Positions 56,976-64,000 of a stretch of DNA of 64,000 nt are shown one piece after another. Origin of the DNA: Pegoplata infirma (Eukaryota > Arthropoda > Insecta > Diptera > Anthomyiidae); assembly GCA_963921195.1 (NCBI GenBank), contig OY992537.1, forward strand, positions 56,072,313 to 56,136,312, written 5' to 3'. The notes below the pieces were generated by a model. That model searched no databases. It saw only the letters and a list, made by a program, of their open reading frames with translations, and was not told where the DNA came from. Every line of letters begins with the position of its first letter. Position 1 is the stretch's first letter. The position numbers and the translations under genes are program-made.

Positions 56976-59777
56976 AGTCTTGCAAAAATGACCAACACAA
57001 ATAAATTTAAAACAGAAAATAATTTTCTTGAAAATTATGCTATGAGAATATCATGGTTTTAATTAGTAAAGAAAATAATGACCTTGAGCCAGAATAAAAA
57101 TACTTAAAATATTATATTTTAAAGGTCGAATAAAACAATTTTTATTTTTTAATAAAAATTAATCAGAATTTAACCAAAATGGTTGGCACGCCATGGTGAA
57201 CAAACCTAATATGGTATTACACCCGCAAATACAACGTTTGCAAAAACAAATAACATTAGTATTGTCCAATGGATAATCGTATGTAAATTCTGTTTTTAAT
57301 ATTTTTTGTGTTGTGTTGTTTGACTATCGCGATCATACTAATATGATGCATTTTTCTTCTTCTAATTCTCAACGAGAGTAGAGTCGAATAGGTTTTAATA
57401 TTTTAGTTTGATCACTAGCGATTTGTCTTGTAAATTCCCTTTACTAATTTAGTATAGGGTTTTTATATTTGCTAAATAATCTTGACAATGGAATCTGACA
57501 AATTCCGAAACACGTGTCGATTAAGTCTTGCAAAAATGACCAACACAAATAAATTTAAAACAGAAAATAATTTTCTTGAAAATTATGCTATGAGAATATC
57601 ATGGTTTTAATTAGTAAAGAAAATAATGACCTTGAGCCAGAATAAAAATACTTAAAATATTATATTTTAAAGGTCGAATAAAACAATTTTTATTTTTTAA
57701 TAAAAATTAATCAGAATTTAACCAAAATGGTTGGCACGCCATGGTGAACAAACCTAATATGGTATTACACCCGCAAATACAACGTTTGCAAAAACAAATA
57801 ACATTAGTATTGTCCAATGGATAATCGTATGTAAATTCTGTTTTTAATATTTTTTGTGTTGTGTTGTTTGACTATCGCGATCATACTAATATGATGCATT
57901 TTTCTTCTTCTAATTCTCAACGAGAGTAGAGTCGAATAGGTTTTAATATTTTAGTTTGATCACTAGCGATTTGTCTTGTAAATTCCCTTTACTAATTTAG
58001 TATAGGGTTTTTATATTTGCTAAATAATCTTGACAATGGAATCTGACAAATTCCGAAACACGTGTCGATTAAGTCTTGCAAAAATGACCAACACAAATAA
58101 ATTTAAAACAGAAAATAATTTTCTTGAAAATTATGCTATGAGAATATCATGGTTTTAATTAGTAAAGAAAATAATGACCTTGAGCCAGAATAAAAATACT
58201 TAAAATATTATATTTTAAAGGTCGAATAAAACAATTTTTATTTTTTAATAAAAATTAATCAGAATTTAACCAAAATGGTTGGCACGCCATGGTGAACAAA
58301 CCTAATATGGTATTACACCCGCAAATACAACGTTTGCAAAAACAAATAACATTAGTATTGTCCAATGGATAATCGTATGTAAATTCTGTTTTTAATATTT
58401 TTTGTGTTGTGTTGTTTGACTATCGCGATCATACTAATATGATGCATTTTTCTTCTTCTAATTCTCAACGAGAGTAGAGTCGAATAGGTTTTAATATTTT
58501 AGTTTGATCACTAGCGATTTGTCTTGTAAATTCCCTTTACTAATTTAGTATAGGGTTTTTATATTTGCTAAATAATCTTGACAATGGAATCTGACAAATT
58601 CCGAAACACGTGTCGATTAAGTCTTGCAAAAATGACCAACACAAATAAATTTAAAACAGAAAATAATTTTCTTGAAAATTATGCTATGAGAATATCATGG
58701 TTTTAATTAGTAAAGAAAATAATGACCTTGAGCCAGAATAAAAATACTTAAAAAAAAAAGATTTTTAAAATAGTTACAGCTATTTCAAGAAAAAGGATAT
58801 ATGGCAGCCACGCGAGTCCTTGCTCAGATTAAAATACAAATGTTGTACGTCGATAGTTATCTAAATTTCTAAGACAATAACTAAGTTAAGTAATTTTATA
58901 TCAAGTTTTGTGGCTAAAACTCCACATTTAAATTTCAGGATATACGACAGGTACAAATGTCCTTCGACCGATTTGCTCAAAATTTTTATTTTTTTTCTAT
59001 TAATTAATTTTGTGATTGCGTACCAAATTTGGAAAATCGTTGACAACTCTTTCTATTTTATTTTTGTGATTAAACTATATTAACACTTTATTGTAGTTTT
59101 TAAAAAGGATATATAAATAACTTTTGTTTTACGCAACCGATTTCAGCAAAATTTGGCACACACATTGACATCACTTATTCAAATTTTTACAAAAAATTTC
59201 AAGGGTATCGAATAATTTCTGAGCGATTTACAATATTTTTAAGAAAAAGGATATATGGCAGCCACACGAGTCCTTGCTTCAATCTAGAAAAAAATTTACA
59301 GATAAAATACTATATCAAAATTGGTAACATTGACAAAGTTTGGAAATTTTGTGACCATTTTTGTAGTTTTAATCACATATTTAAATTTCAGGGTATATGG
59401 GGGGTAGGCGTGTCCTTGCTCCGATTTTTCCAAAAACTCGATTTTTTCTTGATTAGATAATTTAATTCGTGTGTACCAAATTTCAGAAATCTGCGACCAA
59501 TATTCTATTTTTGCCCACTCGATATATGGGAACGAATCACTGTGCACAGGACCGATTTCTCTATATTGCAATACCAACTTGACCAGGTTAATTCCCAACA
59601 TATATGCTAAACTTCAGGAGCCTCCGTAAAGTCTTTCAAAAGTCAGCGTGTTTTCAACAGACAGACGGACATTGCTAGATCGTCTTAAAAGCGATCGAGG
59701 ATCATGAATATATATACTTTATGGGGTCCTCGACCAATATTTCGAGGTGTTATAAACGAAATCACAAACTTATATAT

Positions 59778-60524
59778 TAGAGCAGAGTAATTTTTTTTCG
59801 ACAAAATCGTCTAGCATATTCGGATTCTGCAAAATTCTAAGAAAAAATGCCGCAAACCATGTCTCAAAAATCAGTTTTGACCCCTCCAATTTTTAAAAAT
59901 AGTTTTTCACGATATACGACTTTTTAAGCTGGGCTTATTATTTGGAATATATTGTTTTACTTATAAATTTTGCTTTTATTTTGTACTAAGAGGTGTACCT
60001 GGTGTTTTTGGGTACGGGGAATCCATATTTGATATTTATTTTGCTCTAAACCGCCGCTAGAGGGCGCTAAAAACGAAAATCTGGACTTGGGTCTTCAGAT
60101 TTTTTTTTTTTATTATGAAGCCAGATACTCTAAGGAGCCGTTTAGACATTCCTATTTACAGTTTAATTAAATTCCAAAAACTCGCGATTTTATTCTCGAT
60201 TTTAATTTTTTTTAAATCCACAAAAAATTAAAAAGTTGTATACTACACCATTCTTTTTATGCCACAATTTTTTAAAAGTTTTTCGTTTAAAGTAGAGGAT
60301 TTTAGCTTTCAATTTTAATTATCAAAATCCGATGTTTACTTAAGGAGTTATAGATCTTCAAAGTACATCGATAAACGATTTGAAAATCCTAAAATCATTT
60401 ATTAACAAAATTTAAATATGAACACAATCTAAAGACCCCAGGTCATAAAATACCCTTTTTCTCGTGATGATTAATGGAAGAGGCGTATATCGAACAAAAC
60501 TACCGAACAATTCACTCCACTCTA
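59778..60524. mobile_element. hAT-like element (8-bp duplication TTATATAT)
   Basis: Ends TAGAGCAGAGTAATT and AATTCACTCCACTCTA; flanks TTATATAT at 59770-59777 and 60525-60532. Removing it restores the DINE end CAAACTTATATATACCCTC. 747 bp, non-coding. The TAGAG terminus and 8-bp duplication fit hAT. Confidence 0.7.
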
Positions 60525-60676
60525 TTATATATACCCTCTATCACTAGAGTGGTGGGTATACAAAAATTTTATGAATTTCATGTTTGATGAAAAAAAAAAT
60601 CATGAATTTCATGTTTGATGAAAAATGAATTTTTGATGAAATGCCAGATTTTGATTAAAAAAAATTATGTTAATGA

Positions 60677-61882
60677 TAGGGTATTCAATCGATTAACCGT
60701 TAATCCGATAACCGATTAATTTTGGTCGATTAACTGTGCGAATAATTTAAAATTGTCCATTTTCAAATAACAAATAAACCGATTAATTTGTGTCGATTAA
60801 CCGATTAACCGAAATTTCTTTTTTTTAGTACTTTTGATTATTTTTTGCTGTTTAAGGCTCTGCAAATTACGGTTCTGCTTAAAGAAGTTTAGGTTTAAAA
60901 AAATAATCAAACTCTCTTTAAACAATGTGTAAAATTGTAGTTAAGAAAACATTTTATCGTGGCCCTAAAAATTTATTTCGGCTTAAAAAAAATTAACTTG
61001 TTGACCGTAGCCATTTTGTTATACATTTCCAGCACAATAGATTCTTCTAATAGTTTATTATGCGCGTAATCCGATGAACTGATCTATCTCATCTTGCGAT
61101 ATTTAGGATTTCGATTTACAATACTGCACTCTAAATAATTGAGTCTAGTTTCCAACTATATATTAGGTAAATCTAAACAAATTCAAATAATTTACAACTA
61201 TAAATTGTGTAAATTTTCAATAATTTTAGGTAGAAACACGCAATTTGTGAAATCATTTTAATTAGAGTGTGAATAAACTCAGGTTTTCGCAATGTTCGGG
61301 ATTCTATAAAACCGCGAAATATTTTTTGACGTGACAAATCTTATATCTTTTTTAATCACTGAGATATTGACTGAAGAAATTATTGCAATTTTAGCACTAA
61401 AAAAAAAAAGAAAACAAATTTGGAAACCAAACAATTTTTTAAATATTTTTAGGGCAATTTTTCTTTTTTACAAAAATAGCTTTATTTTTTATTGCATATT
61501 TTCAGATTGAATTGGGTCCAAATTTGACATTTAATCATGAAGTGATATTTTTCACGATGGTGTCATTTTGGATTGGGGTCATTTTTCAGGATGCCATACA
61601 AAGTTCTTTACATGGGCTGGGGGTATTTGAAGCATTGGCGGAGCGGATATAGATTTCTTACTTGTTTATAATAAGATTCTTAAAAGGACATACAAATAAT
61701 GGTTTTATATTAAATTTAAATTTTAAATTAATATTATTCGGTTAATCGAATAATTCAAATTTAACCGATTATTAACCGATTAAATCTCAACCCCGATTAA
61801 TTATTTGCTCGATTAATTATAATTATTAATTATTTGCTCGATTAACCGATTAAACAAGAACCTCGATTAATTGAATACCCTA
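60677..61882. mobile_element. hAT-like element with CGATTAACCGATTAA repeats (duplication GTTAATGA)
   Basis: TAGGGTATTCAATCGATTAA and TTAATTGAATACCCTA are inverted ends with exact 8-bp flanks GTTAATGA (60669-60676, 61883-61890). Both subterminal regions are arrays of CGATTAACCGATTAA, likely transposase-binding repeats. About 1.2 kb, no transposase. It sits in a small GATGAAAA array (60570-60660, 61891-61980). Confidence 0.75.
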
Positions 61883-61983
61883 GTTAATGAAAAAAATAAA
61901 TTTTTGATAAAAAAAAAAGTTAAGTAAAAAATTGGATACTAAAAAAATTGAATTGTTATTAAAAAAACAATTTTTTTAATAAA

Positions 61984-62850
61984 CAAGTAGAAAAGTTAAA
62001 TTCGACTTGGCCGAATCTATGAATACCCTCCACAATGCCCATTTTAAGTAATAATAAATTTTCTAACGTGAAAAAATAACAGTTTTGATTATAAATATTT
62101 TATTTTGTTTAACAATTTTTTTTTTTAGTAATTTTTGAAAAAAAAAAAATAATTTACTAATTTTTTTTTTGAGTGTAAAATTTTTTTTGAGTGTAAAATT
62201 TTTTTCGAGTGTATTTTTTTTTTGTTTTGGTATAAAAATATTTTTGAGTGACAAAAATACGTTGTAAAATATTTTTGTGACTTACCAATGTTTTTAAAAC
62301 AGGTCTAACGGGTTTTCAACACGTGAATTTTAGGTGAAGCTAATCTGAAATTCACGGTTTTGCTAATAACTTTTGAACCACTGGACCGATTTGGCTGAAA
62401 TTCAATACGAACGAGGCTGGAGGAACGCAAAATATATATGCTAAACTTCAGCATCCTCAGAATTGCTTTTTGAAAGTTATAGTGCTTTTTATCTCAAAAA
62501 TTCACGAAAAACCCTTGCCGAAATTCAGTCTTTTGCTCATACCTTTTGAACCACTGGACCGATATCGCTGGATTGCAATACCAACCTGACCAGGTAAATG
62601 CCCAACATATATGCCAAACTTCAGGAGCCTCCGTTAAGTCTTTCAAAAGTTAGCGTGTTTTCAACAGACAGACAGACAGACGGACGGACGGACGGACGGA
62701 CGGACGGACATCGCTAGATCGTCTTAAAATCGATCGAGGATCATGAATATATATTCTTTATGGGGTCCTAGACCAATATTTCGAGGTGTTACAAACGGAA
62801 TGACAAACTTATATATACCCTCTATCACTAGAGTGGAGGGTATAAAAACA
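61984..62850 (+). mobile_element. DINE-1/Helentron-like element, intact reference for the CACTGGACCG subtype
   Basis: AACAAGTAGAAAAGTTAAATTCG, TTCGACTTGGCCGAA stem, ATACCCTCCACAATGCCC, GAGTGTAAAATTTTTTTT repeats, TTTTGAACCACTGGACCG twice (62368, 62545), GACAGACAGACAGACGGACGG microsatellite, ATCGCTAGATCGTC, TATGGGGTCCTAGACC, CTAGAGTGGAGGGTATAAAA. Uninterrupted; use it to read the broken copies at 9428 and 53130. Confidence 0.8.
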
Positions 62851-63260
62851 ATCATGAATTTCATGTTTGATGAAAAATGAAACCGTGACATTATTTCAAA
62901 GCTCTGACTACATATTCATACACAATGAAAATGCCATATGTTGTATGTTGCATTTACATTTGTATTTTTAGTTGCAATTCAACAAATACATTCATCTATT
63001 TACTAGGATTTGTTGTGCAAAAATATCTTAGAATGTACCAACATAAATACATACGCATTCATTTTAAATGCAACAAAAAGAATTTCCTAATGCATACTTT
63101 TGTGTGCTATTTTACATTAAGTTGCTACTGCAGTAGTGGTAGAGTAGCACGGATTTATTTCACAAGAAAACGATATTGTTTGCATCATGTATGTGAATAC
63201 GAGATAGTAAGTTGTTACACTGTGTGTGAATAGTAGTCGAAAGATTTGAAGAACAGCAAG
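62851..63260. other. Unique-looking non-coding DNA
   Basis: After a short GATGAAAAATGAA remnant the sequence is less biased and unique. A roughly 100-codon frame starting at an ATG (62925) is Cys/Tyr-rich without recognised motifs or splice context. I do not call it a gene. Confidence 0.3.
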
Positions 63261-63261
63261 T

Positions 63262-63700
63262 AAAAACAAGTGAGAGTGTTTAATTGGGTTGTGCTGATTA
63301 CCTTTTAGGTGGTTATTTTTTCGGATGAAAGGGGTCAGCTAGCATGTCAGGGGACATGCTAGCTGTAAACAAATTTATTTATAATGATTCTTTCACTCAA
63401 GTTGTACAGTTTTATTTATTTTCAAATTAAAATTTTATAGCTACGCCTACAAAAGGGGGCGGCCGGGAACAAATGCCATTTATAATCCCTGGGTCAAAGC
63501 ATAGAACTTTTTTTATACTTGTTTAACAAAGGTATAAGAAACCTGAAAAAAGGGTCTCCCAGTCGTTGGTTAAGTTCTTCAAGGAGAAACTTTTTTCCCA
63601 ATGGTGCGATTTTTCGCAGTAAGGAACTTAACCAGCCTATGACCATAAGACATTTAAGAGTCTTCAACTATTTTGTCTTCAACTATTGATTTTTCCAAGT
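63262..63700 (+). mobile_element. Decayed DINE-like element
   Basis: ACAAGTGAGAGTGTTTAATTGGG, GGGGGCGGCCGGG and GTTGGTTAAGTTCTTCAAGGAG, TTTTTTCCCAATGGTGCGATTTT match the DINE at 29212, but the 3' half with the microsatellite is gone. Confidence 0.5.
63336..63365. repeat. Perfect 13-bp stem, 4-base loop hairpin
   Basis: CAGCTAGCATGTC (63336-63348), loop AGGG, GACATGCTAGCTG (63353-63365). It lies in the decayed DINE and is not seen in other copies in this window. Confidence 0.6.
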
Positions 63701-63822
63701 GTCCGGGCAATTTTGTATTCCACCAGACCAAAAAATATGTTGTACAAATTTGACGCCAATCAAAGCCCAAGGCGCCTGACGATCAAAGTTTTGGATATTT
63801 GAAAATTGAAAAAAGAAATAAA

Positions 63823-64000
63823 ACAAGTGAGAGTGTTAAATCGTTGATACCGTCCAACATTTTAAAAAATATAAAAAAATCCAGGGGCGTTTTTTTCGGG
63901 GAAGGGCTCAGGGGGGGTCCTTCCCCATCGCGATAAATGGCAACTAAATTTTTTATTATGCTTTTTGAACTTTAGTTATACCATTTTATCATTATTTTAA
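63823..64000 (+). mobile_element. DINE-like element running off the window
   Basis: AAAACAAGTGAGAGTGTTAAATCG, ACCGTCCAACAT, CCAGGGGCGTTTTTTTCGGGG, the head of the 29212/35122 subtype; truncated by the window edge. Confidence 0.55.

Larger units (their letters stand above)
55071..58756. mobile_element. Retroposed palindromic array of seven 548-bp non-coding units (Penelope-like/retrozyme-like)
   Basis: Units at 55071 (563 bp, with a 15-bp A-rich expansion), 55634 and 56182 (truncated) face left. After a switch at 56684/56685, four units (56685, 57171, 57719, 58267-58756) face right. The spacing is exactly 548 bp and copies look identical by eye. No frame of 60 or more codons. Each unit contains a hammerhead-like motif. 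In the motif's sense direction the right end reads CCAGAATAAAAATACTTA followed by an A-run. The whole block is flanked by AAAGATTTTTAAAATA (55055-55070, 58757-58772), so it entered as one retroposition event with a 5' inversion. Confidence 0.65.
53499..59544. mobile_element. Transib/RAG-like element with RSS-like ends, 5-bp duplication CACAG
   Basis: Ends share CACAGTGATTCGTT (left 53499, right complement ending 59544). The flanks are CACAG at 53494-53498 and 59545-59549; joining them restores TTTTGAACCACAGGACCG. The left end reads heptamer CACAGTG, 13 bp, GCAAAAATC (53519-53527). The right end reads CACAGTG, exactly 23 bp, GCAAAAATA (complement of 59506-59514). Without the 3.7-kb array inside, the element is about 2.3 kb. 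It carries diverged tandem repeats and no transposase ORF. Class call rests on ends and duplication only. Confidence 0.55.
53130..60560 (+). mobile_element. DINE-1/Helentron-like element split by two large insertions
   Basis: Own pieces: 53130-53498 (GAGTGTAAAATTTTTTTCG, AATCTGAAATTAACGG, two TTTTGA(A/G)CCACNNNACCG modules), 59550-59777 (GATTTCTCTATATTGCAATACC, ACAGACAGACGGACATTGC, ATATATACTTTATGGGGTCC) and 60533-60560 (ATACCCTCTATCACTAGAGTGGTGGGTAT). The 5' head is missing. The interruptions are the Transib-like element 53499-59544 and the hAT-like element 59778-60524. Confidence 0.65.

Noticed and set aside
55071..58756. CRISPR-like or bacterial repeat array
   Set aside because: Units are 548 bp, contiguous, without spacers, in both orientations, within fly-type repeats.
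62925..63233. 102-codon open frame with an ATG, Cys/Tyr-rich
   Set aside because: No domain, no conserved motif, no splice or promoter context; one chance frame of this size is expected in 64 kb.

Overview
The window looks like nuclear DNA of a higher (schizophoran) fly. It is very AT-rich and almost gene-free, and it is packed with interspersed repeats that resemble the dipteran DINE-1/Helentron class: a stem-loop of the TTCGGCCGTGCCGAA type followed by ATACCCTCC, a GACG/GACA microsatellite, then ATCGCTAGA, ATATATACTTTATGGGG and GGAGGGTATAAAA. No bacterial gene organisation, operon, rRNA, functional tRNA or CRISPR array is visible. The only host gene part I can support is a 100-codon exon at the left edge (minus strand) with one membrane segment and a consensus splice donor. 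The rest reads as intron or intergenic sequence filled by transposons of many ages. No transposase or complete retrotransposon ORF survives.

Layout. 1-1.4 kb: host exon and its upstream flank. 1.4-9.4 kb: Harbinger-like, Tc1/mariner-like (TA) and hAT-like MITEs and minisatellites. 9.4-14.2 kb: one DINE-like element split by three later insertions (Transib/RAG-like, hAT-like, TA-type). 14.2-21.4 kb: a hAT-like MITE full of GAATGCATTC palindromes, and a foldback element holding a DINE that holds a TTAA-type MITE that holds a TA-type MITE. 21.4-24.1 kb: A-rich GATGAAAA array element. 24.2-29.0 kb: a decayed non-LTR retrotransposon (ORF1-like part, endonuclease, RT) split by a CACTA-like element. 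31.7-35.1 kb: a TATCGATA satellite carrying a MITE and a 1.1-kb foldback element. 36-43 kb: more GATGAAAA arrays and foldbacks. 44.3-46.1 kb: a second non-LTR retrotransposon RT, with a duplicated 3' segment at 51.2-51.8 kb. 49.4-51.2 kb: a Foldback-like element made of TTTCGCGA repeats. 53.1-60.6 kb: a nested locus. A DINE holds a Transib/RAG-like element (53499-59544), which in turn holds a 3.7-kb palindromic array of seven 548-bp non-coding units (55071-58756). A hAT-like element (59778-60524) also sits in that DINE.

The most notable signals are in 53-60 kb. (1) The seven-unit array carries a hammerhead-ribozyme-like fold in every unit. It ends in AATAAA plus an A-run and is bounded by a 14-16 bp target-site duplication. 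It therefore looks like one retroposed, 5'-inverted, tandem non-coding RNA of Penelope-like/retrozyme type. (2) The element it landed in has ends that read like recombination signal sequences: heptamer CACAGTG, then a GCAAAAAT motif at 13 bp on one side and 23 bp on the other, with a 5-bp duplication. A second element with a CACGGTG end and a 5-bp duplication sits at the equivalent motif of another DINE (9830-12220). Nothing here is experimentally shown. Many boundaries rest on target-site duplications and on comparing interrupted with uninterrupted copies inside this window.
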